NCBI GenBank assembly: GCA_951394045.1
Contig: OX595998.1
Location: forward strand, 1 to 64,000
From: Nitzschia sp. DOCU1
Taxonomy: Eukaryota; Bacillariophyta; Bacillariophyceae; Bacillariales; Bacillariaceae
DNA length: 64,000 nucleotides
Direction: 5' to 3'
The notes beneath the pieces were generated by a model that saw nothing but the letters and a program-made list of their open reading frames with translations, did not search any database and had not been told where the DNA came from. The translations under genes and the position numbers were made by a program. Shown piece by piece: positions 1 to 19,163 of the stretch (within the stretch, counting starts at the first letter, position 1; each line of letters starts with the position of its first letter).

Positions 1-2592
1 AGTTGCTGACGGCATAACCTTGTTGAACTCTTTCATTCGCTCAATAATGTCGATCGACTTGCCACCTCGTAATGGACCCTCTGTTTCCCTCAGCCTATCC
101 ACCTTCCGTACTCTTTGACGTTCCTTCGCATAGTCGATTTTGTATGGGATGCGCATCAAATCTTCTGCTCTGCCCTTTCGTAGCAGCGTGCTCAAAGAAG
201 AATGTGGGATCTCTTCGGCTTCAGGCCGATGTCGCTTTCCTTTACTGGACTTGTGATCGTCCCATACTGATCGAGGACGGGGCTCAGAAATGGCAAAGAC
301 CCGGCTCACTCGCACTCGCGGGTTCGGACGAAGCTCGGCGAACTTTTTGCTTGGAGGAGCTGGAGGATCAAAAGGATGCGCTAGGGGCTCGTTTGTGCGA
401 CTCACGACTGTCCACCAGTGATCGCCAAACATTATGCGCCTCCCATGGTCGGCACTGTCAGTGTTCAAGCTTCTATCATGGTCGTCACTCTCCCCGCGTT
501 CATTTCGTATTCGTGCGATCTCCGCATTGCATAAAGCTTCAAATTTCTTCATGTCAAAGCAGTTGTCAACTTTGTCCATGCAGTCCGCATAGAATTGTTC
601 AACCGTCTCATCTGGTATCCAACGATAAGGCTCTGGAATCAAATGTTTGACTTGCGCGGGCAGTGCCGCAAGACATGCCAATCCTGCTGGGATGGGCGGT
701 GTAAATTCTGTGCCGAGTAAAGTGCGGCAACCCACGGTACGATTCTCCGCCTTTGCTTCTTTCAGGAAGTTCACAATATCACCGATGTATGGAGACAGCC
801 GGCGCCCATAATTGAACCCATAGTCAGCGCAAATACCATCCTGGTATGTTTGAAGATTCCACAAAAGTCCCCCAAGGTACCTATCCACTCTACCGGGAGC
901 CGACTGAGATATTTCCCAGCTATATCCGCGAGTAGCATTGCCCCATGTTTCGATGACGGAGTTGGAATCCTTTTCTGATGTATCCGGATCCATTCCAAAG
1001 AAATCGTTCAACGCCATAAGAGCCAGTTTGTGGTTTGTAGTCTTTCGTTGGGTACCTGCATCGTGCCATGCTTCATAAACGAGGAAGTTGTCCGAGTCTG
1101 GGTGGCCCAGTGTGAGCTGCATCATGTACCCATCATCGATGGTAGTTCCAAAGCCCTCATTCAAGTCATCCAGCATCTCGTTGTCGTTCCCGTCCTCGTA
1201 GCCATCTGGAAAATCATGCGTTTCATCCTCATCGAAATCACCGCCTGCTTCCCGGTCATCCTCTTCTTCAACGTCACCATCGTCTAAGTCCTTGTCGTCG
1301 TCGTCGTCGTCGATTTCATCATCCGACTTTATCGCTTTGAATCTTAGGGGTCTTGGCAAGAACCCCGCATCGATGAGATTGTTCAGCCTCCATAAAGGCA
1401 TCTTGCTGTTCTCGGTGCTGTCGTTTCCGTCGGCGTAAAGCATGCGCGGGAGATTTCTTGAAAGCTCCTCAAAGAACCGTATGCTGAAGTCAAGGCGAAG
1501 CTCCAAACTATCTGGATCCACCAAGCCCATCAAGGCCTTTTTGCCGCTTTTGTTGCTGTTGGTTGAAAATTCCTCCGCCAGGAGTTTGCGGTAGACGCCA
1601 CAAAGATGGCTAAAACCTTTACAACCTCTTAATTTGGGGAGATAGTCGTTGCCATTCAACATCATCATGAGCACCAAATCCGTCCTTACTTGAAGTATTT
1701 GTTCGGGTGGAGCTTGGGGTGGTAGCCAAGACACGAGTTTCCTAGTCGTTTCCCACAGGCTAATGCTGAAGTGCTCCTGACCCGACTCTGATTGGATCAC
1801 AAAGATATTATGGGTCCAGGAGGGCGGGATGATTAGACCCTGTAATAGGAGATCACTGTCGCGTCCAAAGATCGCCACGGACTGTCCGAGACGAGGACGT
1901 TGCATGATCCATTCCGTCAACTTGTGCTCGCCCTCTCCAGGGACTGTCGACGGGCTGATGAATATCCGCACATCACGTAGCTTGCCATGTCCATGCTGTA
2001 GGCGCTGCCACGCCCAATATTGAAGCGTTGATTCCATCAAATTTTGAAATTCGGTGCCTGGGGTAATCTGAAGACTCTGGATTTCGGCCTGATAACTTCG
2101 TTTTCGCCGGGCCTTTCGAAGCGGTGATATTTTCAGTTTGTCGAAATGCTCCAGCTTCCACGCAGTGCGCACCACTGTACCATATCTTCGACTCCGTTGT
2201 GTGGCAAGCTTGGCAGCCCCAGGCGCCCCGTCAATTGCCAAGACCAACGATTTGGTGGGGGTAAACATGCTCAGAATTCGATCCAATTGGCTCATGATGA
2301 TCCGAACGGCTGCTTCGTCGCCCCGGCTCCTTCGCGTAACCACATGGATGATGTGGTTCATATCGATCAGCACATGATCAAATGTTTCTTCCGAGCCTTG
2401 GTCGATCTTGACAATCGACTCGGAAAACTCATTCTCGAACCAGATATTGAAGCCTCGGATGCCATTCAACTGAGACGACGCAGTTTTGGAGTGAGATTCT
2501 GGCCGATGGATTTGCACTAGAAATGAAACACAGACCCTGAAAAATGCCAGATGGAATAACAATGCCCTAGCCAGGCGGAACGAACGAGACAT
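1..2592 (-). CDS. XRN-family 5'-3' exoribonuclease, 5' part (runs off left edge)
   Basis: The frame is open for 864 codons from the ATG at 2592 to base 1 with no stop, so the C-terminus lies outside the window. XRN enzymes degrade 5'-monophosphate RNA processively using divalent metals. The N-terminal nuclease motifs are visible in order: LIDMNHIIH (about 75-83), AIDGAPGAAKLATQRSRRY (about 119-137), VPGEGEHKL (about 217-225), GRDSDLL (about 243-249) and NGNDYLPKL (about 313-321). These match the XRN1/XRN2 series LDMNGIIH, IDGVAPRAKMNQQR, PGEGEHKI, GLDADL and GNDFLP. An acidic run with six consecutive Asp follows near residue 430. Residues 1-30 before the domain are hydrophobic and basic (LLFHLAFFRVCVSFLV), unlike canonical XRNs, which begin almost directly at the catalytic domain. 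This may be a signal or organelle-targeting peptide, or the true start may be elsewhere. No intron was needed. Family assignment is strong; location is inference. Confidence 0.9.
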   Translation of the reverse strand, partial: MSRSFRLARALLFHLAFFRVCVSFLVQIHRPESHSKTASSQLNGIRGFNIWFENEFSESIVKIDQGSEETFDHVLIDMNHIIHVVTRRSRGDEAAVRIIMSQLDRILSMFTPTKSLVLAIDGAPGAAKLATQRSRRYGTVVRTAWKLEHFDKLKISPLRKARRKRSYQAEIQSLQITPGTEFQNLMESTLQYWAWQRLQHGHGKLRDVRIFISPSTVPGEGEHKLTEWIMQRPRLGQSVAIFGRDSDLLLQGLIIPPSWTHNIFVIQSESGQEHFSISLWETTRKLVSWLPPQAPPEQILQVRTDLVLMMMLNGNDYLPKLRGCKGFSHLCGVYRKLLAEEFSTNSNKSGKKALMGLVDPDSLELRLDFSIRFFEELSRNLPRMLYADGNDSTENSKMPLWRLNNLIDAGFLPRPLRFKAIKSDDEIDDDDDDKDLDDGDVEEEDDREAGGDFDEDETHDFPDGYEDGNDNEMLDDLNEGFGTTIDDGYMMQLTLGHPDSDNFLVYEAWHDAGTQRKTTNHKLALMALNDFFGMDPDTSEKDSNSVIETWGNATRGYSWEISQSAPGRVDRYLGGLLWNLQTYQDGICADYGFNYGRRLSPYIGDIVNFLKEAKAENRTVGCRTLLGTEFTPPIPAGLACLAALPAQVKHLIPEPYRWIPDETVEQFYADCMDKVDNCFDMKKFEALCNAEIARIRNERGESDDHDRSLNTDSADHGRRIMFGDHWWTVVSRTNEPLAHPFDPPAPPSKKFAELRPNPRVRVSRVFAISEPRPRSVWDDHKSSKGKRHRPEAEEIPHSSLSTLLRKGRAEDLMRIPYKIDYAKERQRVRKVDRLRETEGPLRGGKSIDIIERMKEFNKVMPSAT

Positions 2593-3012
2593 CGTTACCG
2601 CCACCCCGATTTCACTCGACTTGGGGAGAGCAGGGGCTTTCGTTATAGAACCTCGAATGGGCCTGCTTCTGATGAGTTGATACCTTCGTCTCTATTAAAG
2701 TGATTTGTGTTCAGCTGTACTATCTTCGAAGCATTGGCAACACAAGTCGCTATATCGCTCAACAGACAGTGGGTTGGGGTAATAGGGAAGTAGCAGTAGG
2801 TGTCGTCGTTAGAGCAGATAATAGGAAGGTATATATTCTCTGAAAGATGTTACTTGAATGGGAGATGAATGCCTCGTCTCGTCCCAACAAAATGTGGACA
2901 CTTTCCACGCGTCGCACTCTAACTGGGGTCCAGAGCTACCTTGTAAAATAAGAGGGCGGGGAGTGGGAAACTCTTTTGTCGTTTGCTCCCTAAAAAGGTC
3001 GCGACCCATGAA

Positions 3013-3080
3013 TGGGACCCCTTCAAGGATTTCCACTTGGCAGGCCTTGCATATCGCGAGAAATAACACGGTGGCATTAT
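3013..3080 (-). repeat. Inverted dispersed repeat, copy 1
   Basis: On the minus strand this roughly 68-bp stretch resembles the plus strand at 4818-4883. Shared blocks include CAAGGCCTGCCAA and CCTTGAAGGGGTCCCATT, with a looser match through CCGTGTTA and CGCGATA. The two copies are inverted and about 1.8 kb apart. They could be ends of an old non-autonomous DNA element or copies of one short dispersed repeat. Confidence 0.6.
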
Positions 3081-4817
3081 TTAAGAAGGAATTATTTTTA
3101 ACGAATATTTACTTCCCCCTTTCACGTATTCACTAGAAATTAACTCAAAAGTTTGCTTTTACCACAAAAATATACCCTTTGCAGCAGAAATGATTACCAC
3201 GCAGTAGCCGGTGCACTCTACCCCACGGTCATCGTCGGCATCGACTATGCAAGCTAAAGCTATAACTACTATTTCTGGAATAGATGCACATGCTATCTTA
3301 ACATTACTACTAGTGCCTCCTTTGATGATGCACCCCAAGTCGATGCTGCAGCCTACAGTGAACGCACCACACAGTCTAGAAGCCTCACCTGCGGCATCTG
3401 TCAACCTCCAAGATTGTTGGAGTCCCGATGAGTCGTTCTCGTTGTTGTCCACGCCACATGACCCAAGGCCACCGTTTCCTGCCACCAATCGAATCATAAA
3501 TCAAAGAACATGGAGTCTCTAAAGAACCAAGCAATAGCGCGTCAAGCCTTATGCAAGCACCACCGCCCGAAGGTATGCCAACAAGCACTCAGCGGCAGCA
3601 CGCCCGCAATAGCAGCGGCATCCATCGTGACCCCAGAACCAAAGCCTTGGCAGCAAAACTCTTCTGCCCCTCAAGTATAAGCAGTTTCCAGTGCCACCCG
3701 TTCAAGAAGTCCTACTGCCAGGATCTGATTTGCCCCCAGAAGTAATCTAACTACAGGTAGCTCTGTTTGCACCTCCCCCATCTCAACCGAATGACAACCA
3801 GTGCTTCAGGCAAAATGAATTCAGATTCGAAAGCCTCCACATTTTGTCAGCTCGCACACCACCCCAGGGCAATCTTGTTAAGTATGTGTACAGTCTCTGT
3901 TAGACTCGCAGTTAGCCCACTACTACCACAAAGCATAAGCCTCAATTGGCTCATTTCGACCGTGTCAATTGCCAAGCATGTTGAAATTGTTGGGTATGTA
4001 GGCAACAATGGATTCAAAGTCGAAAGCTTCCCTAGCAATATCCGTATAGAAAGAGGAGCAAGAGGTTGTTGTCTGCGTCAGGCTGTTGTACTGGTGACAA
4101 TAACATGACTCCTGCCAAGACACAAGCTGATCATGATCCACACGGCAATCAAACACACTAGCCGTGGCCCCAGTGAAGAAATCGAGACCAGTCCACTTTG
4201 GAAATGCATAATCCCAGCGCGGCAGCTGCTTGAATCCAGTAAAAATGGCGCAAAATAAAGTCTCCCAGAACTTAGTACCCAAAGCAGAGAACAACCCCAT
4301 CCAACTCCCTAACTGAACAGGGCTCACAAAATTCCTCATACTTGACCCACATGGGGTGATGTCTTGTTGTCATTGTAAATTGAAATCTTGGCGAGACATG
4401 ATGGTGTCCCTACCTGACTTCCCTGAATTTCACCTCAGCACACTGCTGAGCAATGTTCCCACATTTTTTAGGCCAACAGAGTGCAATCTACTGCACCTCC
4501 TCTGCAGATAGGCTACCCGTAGAGGGAATGTGATCAAAAACAGTGAGTGGAAGAGAGGCATTTGGTCTGAAAAAAGGATGGCAGCAATGCCGTTTGTTGT
4601 TGGGTCATTGTTGTGGCACTGCTCCACAGGCGGCGCATCGTTTAAAATAAGACGGTGTATAATATCGCGGTCGACGTTTCCGTCTACGTCCCAGTATGGC
4701 GCGAAATTGGATATGCGTTAACACGAACCGTTTTGATAAAAGTGACTGAAAAACTAGTCCAAAACGATTCAAATGAATTGGGCCTACCGAAAACCATGTC
4801 CTAAAAATAGATTATTT

Positions 4818-4883
4818 GATATGCCGTGTTAATTTGCGCGATAGCCAAGGCCTGCCAATTCCAAACCTTGAAGGGGTCCCATT
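4818..4883 (+). repeat. Inverted dispersed repeat, copy 2
   Basis: This is the partner of the copy at 3013-3080. Similarity stops abruptly after CCCATT, suggesting an element boundary there. Target duplications were not found. Confidence 0.6.
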
Positions 4884-6842
4884 ACCAGAAGAGAGCAGCT
4901 GCTGAGGAAGGCGACACAGCTGCTTCTGTAGGGGCACATACTCGAGTTCTCGCGCGAATGCTGATCTGTGTCGTGGCGTTTTGGAGAAAATGTGCGAAAA
5001 GGGGGGAGTACAAACGATTTACCGGCGGGCTACCGGTGGGCATATCAAAATGCTTCAACGTTTCGGATCTTTACCCGCGCGACTGAATCCAGACGATTCA
5101 TGAATTCAGATCCACTTTACTATGAGCCGTCCCTCTACAGCCGTTGAGTTTCAATTATTTTAACCATTAATGAATATGTAGATCACTTGAGTATCGGGTC
5201 CGATTCGGCATAAAAAGGCCGCATTCGTGTAGAGGGAAAGCCGCACAGATAGCTTTTTGTGAACCAAAAAGTTGAAAAATTTTGCGCGCATCATTAAAAA
5301 TTGGCTCCATCCAAAGAAGACCATGGGCATTGGGGCCATCGTTTCTACCCTTTTCAAGGATGCTCCACCCATCTGGCGACATCAGGGTGCGGTAACAACC
5401 AACCAGATGGGGGGTTGGAAGTTGTCTGGCTTGTTTGGCTTGCGTTTGATGGGTGGAAAAGCCAAGGAAAGTGCCAAATGGCAATGTGTTCCCCAACATC
5501 GCTGTTTCTGCTGGAAAGATGGTGGTAATTCAAAACAAGGGCCCAATTGATGGCTCTTTTCGGGCCTTTTGGTTTCCAAGAGCAACACTGGACTTCAGTG
5601 GAGGAAGAAAGGCTGCAGAAAGAATGCTGGCAGCATTTCAGCCAAGGATACTCCGGCCCCCCTGATGAACTTGGCGGCTGTCGGCGGCTGTCAACTACTG
5701 TCCCCATGGTTCACCCTCCTGAAACTGTCCCACAACCATCAGGGACAGTCATGGAAGTAGCTGGGAGCTCGGGCATGGTATTATTTGCATTAGAAAGGGC
5801 AGTGGACCCCAAAATGTTGGGCTCCACCTCGCTCAGTGGCGAGAATTTTGAACAACAATCCACCTTTTTGAGCTGTTCTTCATGAGATATGATGTCAAAA
5901 ACATCATATTGCCCTTGGCCAACAAGCAAAATCAATGGGAGAAGGCGTTTCATGTGACGGGGGCTGGTGTTGAATTGGATTGTAGCTTCTATATCTACAT
6001 TCCAAGGACCCAGGCCAAGTGCTTTTTGCGACTGGATTTCTAGATTGCATGGAGCCCCCTGCTGGTTAGAAGGGCTCATGTCTAGATCAAGGTTTGCGGC
6101 TGTTTTATTTGAATTAGACTACACAACAATCAATCAACATTCAGAGGATTGGGTGGCTGACTGGTGGCCATCTTGCGTTTTCACAGGCCGCAGTGCCAGC
6201 ACCAAATGAACATCATGGTTAAGAATGTAGTCCATATCCTTTGCAATCCAATTGAGACACTTGAATTCGATGCAACCAGTTGGAGACATGATCACCAATC
6301 CATATTTGAATGAAGAGAAAGATGCGAAAGATGGTCAATAGAAGTGTAAATCCTGCTCAAGGCGCCGACCAACATCCCAAAAAATGTACATTTCGAGGCG
6401 CGCAGGCTGGTCAAAACTGGGGGTCGTTATGCCCGGAGGAAGCATTGTAGGCGTCCACCAAGAGTCAGGACCTATTGTACTTACACCCCTGCAACCATTA
6501 GTCATGTTGTTGTTGTTGGAAGACACTTTGTCGAAGTGGAAATGCAAAACAAAGATGGGAACTGATTTCAGTCGCCATGGTTTTTCGTCTCGAGTGCAGG
6601 CTTTGTGCCCTCCTAGCTACCGTAATATCAGAAATTGAATATACGGACCCATATATCAAAATAATGCTCTACACGAGTAGATTCAGAATATTGTTGTATT
6701 CATTTCCTGTCTTTTATATTTCGAGAGTTGCAGTTCCCCGATCAGAGACTGAATTCAGTCGATGCGCGAGGTGACCGTGCGGTTTTCGAAGAAACTTTCC
6801 ATGGAGACAAATGGTGGCGGAGAATGTCATCGAGGTACGTCA

Positions 6843-8139
<1,297 letters not shown>

Positions 8140-8238
8140 CACTATCCCTATTCCTATTCCTACTTTCCTTTTTCCTTTTCCCTTCTTCCTTTTCCCTTTT
8201 ACCCATTACCAATTACCCTAACCCTAACCCTAACCCTA
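8140..8238 (+). repeat. Pyrimidine-rich variant tract ending in short telomere repeat
   Basis: CACTA, then CCTATT and CCCTTTT-like variants, then CCCATTACCAATTA, then 3.7 perfect CCCTAA units (8216-8237). The same terminal arrangement recurs at about 9693-9705, 11288-11300, 17629-17650 and 19142-19162. It is the constant right boundary of the subtelomeric units. The array fuses directly to a gag fragment at 8239. Confidence 0.88.
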
Positions 8239-8508
8239 GCTCGAAGCCAAGCACGTCTTTGACGATGCGATGAAAAAGAACAAAGAAAAGAAAAAAGAAG
8301 CCGGCCAGTCCGAAGGCGAAAGCAAAGACGGTGGCAAGAAACGTAAGCAAGGCAAAGACCGTAAAAAGAGCAAGAAGGGGGACCAAAAGGAACCCTGTAA
8401 GCATTGCGGCAGGTTCCATCCGGCCCCTGACGACAAGTGTTGGAGTCTCCCTGGCAATGCCAAAGATCGTCCGAACAAGTGTCCGAGAGGCAACGGTGAG
8501 AACATGTT
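8239..8508 (+). pseudogene. Gypsy gag (nucleocapsid) fragment
   Basis: This 270-bp fragment matches 20640-20909 of R1 and encodes a Lys-rich stretch followed by a zinc-knuckle-like motif (CKHCGRFHPAPDDKCW). It begins immediately after telomere hexamers and ends abruptly at 8508, where subtelomeric repeat begins. It has no start, protease or pol, so it is a captured fragment with no expected function. Confidence 0.88.
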
Positions 8509-9705
8509 ACCTTACTACTGGAAAGCCACAAGCTACAAATGAAATTGTTCATATCTCCACCAATACTGGTCCATTTCCAGTAGTTCTTTCACCACTACAA
8601 CCTGTATGACAACACAAAGACGGCCTTTGTTGTGAAATAAATCCACAAAGCTTTCTTACTACCTTACTACTGGACACCCACCAGCTACAATGGAAATTGT
8701 TCATATCTCCACCAATACTGGTCCATTTTCAGTAGTTGTTTCACTCCCACAACCAGTATAACAAGCCACACAGGGTGAGTGGTGTGGATCACGTGCACAA
8801 TGCTTTGTTTGGAGATAGTGGTGGTCAAATGGTCCAATCAGTAATGGAAGCAAGGGAACATCATGCAGTATCTTGTTGGTGCGCGTTTCAATTTCTTCAC
8901 CATAAACAATTTAACTACCTTTTTATGTATTTTATAGCATTCAGATGATGTAGAACAGTCAGCAATGGTGGGGTCCTTACTACTTGCAGGCTATGAGAAT
9001 CCTGAATTCAGTATCTCAAGGGAAGCTGACAACTCTGTTGGGCTCATTTCTAAGAAGCAGGCGAACTAACAGCACAACTAACTAGCTACCTAGCTAACTA
9101 TCCACATATCCATCTATGAGGTGACCATACAAAAAGGCTGCATAAGTCAGCATGACATACTTGAGTCCTTACTACAAGCAAGCTATGAGATGCATGAATT
9201 CAGTATCTCAAGAAAAGCTGTAACTTTATGGGGCTCGTTTCTAAGAAGCAGGCGAACTACCAGCATAACTACCTGTCTACCTAACTACTTATCCACATAT
9301 CTATCGATGAAGTAACAAGACAAAAAGGCTGTATGAGTGAGCATGACAAGCTGGGGTGGCTTATATGAGCAACAAGTATGATCAGAGGTAGATTCATGAA
9401 GAGGTTGCGCATATGTAAGTATGAACAAATATGATGAGCTGAGGAAGGTTGTATGAACGAACATGATATCAATGGGAGACTAATGCATAAAGAAGACTGA
9501 TGACAAAGGATGATAATGTAGTGAAACCTCATCTTCTCCCCTTCTTCTCATTTTACTTAAAATTCCATGTTTCCAACTCTGCTGTTTCCTAGTCCTATTC
9601 CTATTCCTATTTTCCCCACTATCCCTATTCCTATTCCTACTTTCCTTTTTCCTTTTCCCTTCTTCCTTTTCCCTTTTACCCATTACCAATTACCCTAACC
9701 CTAAC
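8509..9705 (+). repeat. Subtelomeric repeat unit A
   Basis: Noncoding repeat with internal tandem structure. A roughly 150-bp block starting TACCTTACTACTGG occurs at 8509 and again at 8659. Two related blocks with CCTTACTACttGCAGGCTATGAGA-like and GAATTCAGTATCTCAAG segments follow near 8970 and 9160. The unit ends in the pyrimidine tract and CCCTAACCCTAAC (9693-9705). The near-identical copy is at 17922-19162 and related units occupy 9706-11802. No long open frame or transposase motif was seen. Confidence 0.85.
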
Positions 9706-11300
9706 AGGGTTGGACTAGGTATAACCCTAGGGTGATGATTAGGTAGGTTAACTAACTATTAGTAGTAGGTTAAGTAGGTTAGTATTAACCTACCTATCCT
9801 GACTACCAAGGAGATGGTGACTACCTACCTAACTATCATAAGGGTGGTACTGTACCTATGAGGATAAGTAGGCACAAGAAGGATTTGCTTTTTTCGGGTA
9901 TCCCGAGACCTCATCTTGTGCCACTCAGCCACTGAGGACAGTGTTCCAAGATGGGCTTATCAAATATATAAGTTAAGCGATCAAGGACTAAATTAGTTTT
10001 TATTTTGAAAAACTTAATCAGCCCCTTTATGCATGACTGGGAATATGTATGATTGTACTGAACTAGTTTTTCTCTGCACTGCACACGACCACAGTGTACA
10101 TTACTACTGGACAGCCACCAGCTACAAATGAAATTGTTCATATCTCCACCAATACTGGTCCATTTTCAGTAGTTGTTTCACCACTACAACCTGTATGACA
10201 ACACAAAGACGGCCTTTAATGTGAAATAAATCCACAAAGCTTTCTAACTACCTTACTACTGGACACCCACCAGCTACAATGGAAATTGTTCATATCTCCA
10301 CCAATACTGGTCCATTTTCAGTAGTTGTTTCGCTCCCACAACCATTATAACAAGCCAGACATGGTGAGTGGTGTGAATCATGTGCACAATGCTTTGTTTG
10401 GAGTTAGTGGTGGTCAAAAGGTCCAATCACTAATGGAGGCAAGGGAATACCATCCTGCAGTATCTTGGTGTTGGTGCACTTCAATTTCTTCACCATAAAC
10501 AATGAAACTACCTCTCTAAGTATTATATTGCATTCAGATGATGTAGACCAGTCAGCTATAGTGGGGTCCTTACTACTTGCAGGCTTAGAGAATCATGAAT
10601 TCAGTATCTCAAGGGAAGCTGACAACTTTGTGGGGCTCGTTTCTACGAAGCAGCGTAACTACCTGGCTACCTAGCTACCTAGCTAACTATCCACATGTCC
10701 ATCTATGAGGAAACAAGACAAGAAGGCTGTATGAGTGAGCATGAAATAGTGGAGTCCTTACTACAAGCAAGCTATGAGAAGCATGAATTCAGTATCTCAA
10801 GAAAAGCTGTAACTTTGTGGGGCTCGTTTCTATAAAGCATGCAAACTACCAGCGTAATTACCTGTCTACCTAACTACTTATCCACATATCTATCTATGAA
10901 GTAACAAGACAAGGAGGCTGCAGGAGTGAGCATGACAAGCTGGGGTGGCTCATATGAGCAACAAGCATGTTCAGAGGTAGATTCATGAAGAGGTTGCGCA
11001 TATGTAAGTGTGAACAAATATGATGAGCTGAGCAAGGTTGTATGAATGAACATGATATCAATGGGAGACTAATGCATAAAGAAGACTGATGACAAAGTAT
11101 GATAATATAGTGAAACCTCATCTTCTCCCATTCTTCTCATTTTACTTAAAATTCTATGTTTCCAACTCTGCTGTTTCCTAGTCCTATTCCTATTCCTAAT
11201 CCTATTTTCCCCACTATCCCTATTCCTATTCCTACTTTCCTTTTTCCTTTTCCCATCTTCCTTTTCCCTTTTACCCATTACCAATTACCCTAACCCTAAC
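9706..11300 (+). repeat. Subtelomeric repeat unit B
   Basis: The first roughly 390 bp (9706-10095) are particular to this unit and rich in TAGGTTA/TAACCTA words. From about 10100 (TTACTACTGGACAGCC) the sequence is colinear with unit A, with scattered substitutions and small indels. It ends in the same tract with CCCTAACCCTAAC at 11288-11300. No coding content recognised. Confidence 0.85.
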
Positions 11301-12420
<1,120 letters not shown>

Positions 12421-12445
12421 CAGTTTTAAAACTCCCGTTTGAAGG

Positions 12446-17552
<5,107 letters not shown>

Positions 17553-17651
17553 CACTATCCCTATTCCTATTCCTACTTTCCTTTTTCCTTTTCCCTTCTT
17601 CCTTTTCCCTTTTACCCATTACCAATTACCCTAACCCTAACCCTAACCCTA
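17553..17651 (+). repeat. End of unit C: variant tract and short telomere repeat
   Basis: Resumes unit C after the gypsy insertion with CACTATCCC, passes through the pyrimidine tract and ends in CCCTAA x 3.7 (17629-17650) abutting a gag fragment. It appears identical to 8140-8238, so the two loci share one duplicated breakpoint. Confidence 0.88.
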
Positions 17652-17921
17652 GCTCGAAGCCAAGCACGTCTTTGACGATGCGATGAAAAAGAACAAAGAA
17701 AAGAAAAAAGAAGCCGGCCAGTCCGAAGGCGAAAGCAAAGACGGTGGCAAGAAACGTAAGCAAGGCAAAGACCGTAAAAAGAGCAAGAAGGGGGACCAAA
17801 AGGAACCCTGTAAGCATTGCGGCAGGTTCCATCCGGCCCCTGACGACAAGTGTTGGAGTCTCCCTGGCAATGCCAAAGATCGTCCGAACAAGTGTCCGAG
17901 AGGCAACGGTGAGAACATGTT
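17652..17921 (+). pseudogene. Gypsy gag fragment, duplicate of 8239-8508
   Basis: Same 270-bp gag/zinc-knuckle fragment with the same two breakpoints: telomere hexamers on the left and subtelomeric repeat (ACCTTACTACTGG) on the right. It is part of the segmental duplication and not an independent capture. Confidence 0.88.
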
Positions 17922-19162
17922 ACCTTACTACTGGAAAGCCACAAGCTACAAATGAAATTGTTCATATCTCCACCAATACTGGTCCATTTCCAGTAGTTCT
18001 TTCACCACTACAACCTGTATGACAACACAAAGACGGCCTTTGTTGTGAAATAAATCCACAAAGCTTTCTTACTACCTTACTACTGGACACCCACCAGCTA
18101 CAATGGAAATTGTTCATGTCTCCACCAATACTGGTCCATTTTCAGTAGTTGTTTCACTCCCACAACCAGTATAACAAGCCACACAGGGTGAGTGGTGTGG
18201 ATCACGTGCACAATGCTTTGTTTGGAGATAGTGGTGGTCAAATGATCCAATCAGTAATGGAAGCAAGGGAACATCATGCAGTATCTTGTTGGTGCGTGTT
18301 TCAATTTCTTCACCATAAACAATTTAACTACCTTTTTATGTATTTTATAGCATTCAGATGATGTAGAACAGTCAGCAATGGTGGTGTCCTTACTATTTGC
18401 AGGCTATGGGAATCCTGAATTCAGTATCTCAAGGGAAGCTGACAACTCTGTTGCGCCCATTTCTAAGAAGCAGGCAAACTAACAGCACAACTAACTAGCT
18501 ACCTAGCTAACTATCCACATATCCATCTATGAGGTGACAATACAAGAAGGCTGCATGAGTCAGCATGACATACTTGAGTCCTTACTACAAGCAAGCTATG
18601 AGATGCATGAATTCAGTATCTCAAGAAAAGCTGTAACTTTCTCGTTTCTAAGAAGCAGGCGAACTACCAGCGTAACTACCTGTCTACCTAACTACTTATC
18701 CACCTATCTATCTATGAAGTAACAAGACAAGGAGGCTGTATGAGTGAGCATGACAAGCTGGGGTGGCTCATATGAGCAACAAGTATGATCAGAGGTAGAT
18801 TCATGAAGAGGTTGCACATATGCAAGTATGAACAAATATGATGAGCTGAGGAAGGTTGTATGAACGAACATGATATCAATGGGAGATTAATGCATAAAGA
18901 AGACTGATGACAAAGTATGATAATGTAGTGAAACCTCATCTTCTCCCATTCTTCTCATTTTACTTAAAATTCTATGTTTCCAACTCTGCTGTTTCCTAGT
19001 CCTATTCCTATTCCTATTTTCCCCACTATCCCTATTCCTATTCCTACTTTCCTTTTTCCTTTTTCCTTTTCCCTTTTCCCTTTTCCCTTTTCCCTTTTCC
19101 CTTTTACCTTTTACCTTTTCCCTTTTACCCATTACCAATTACCCTAACCCTAACCCTAACCC
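17922..19162 (+). repeat. Subtelomeric repeat unit A' with expanded pyrimidine tract
   Basis: Copy of unit A with scattered substitutions (for example TCATGTCTCC for TCATATCTCC) and a small deletion near 18637. The terminal tract is longer than elsewhere, with repeated CCCTTTT-type words at 19037-19130. It ends in 3.5 CCCTAA hexamers (19142-19162), after which a truncated transposase fragment starts. Confidence 0.85.
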
Positions 19163-19163
19163 A

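Noticed and set aside
72..2520. Short plus- and minus-strand frames at the left edge
   Set aside because: All overlap the continuous exoribonuclease frame, which carries recognised motifs throughout.
5160..6640. Candidate multi-exon gene on the minus strand
   Set aside because: Frames look protein-like in places, but no motif, signal peptide or consistent splice chain could be supported.
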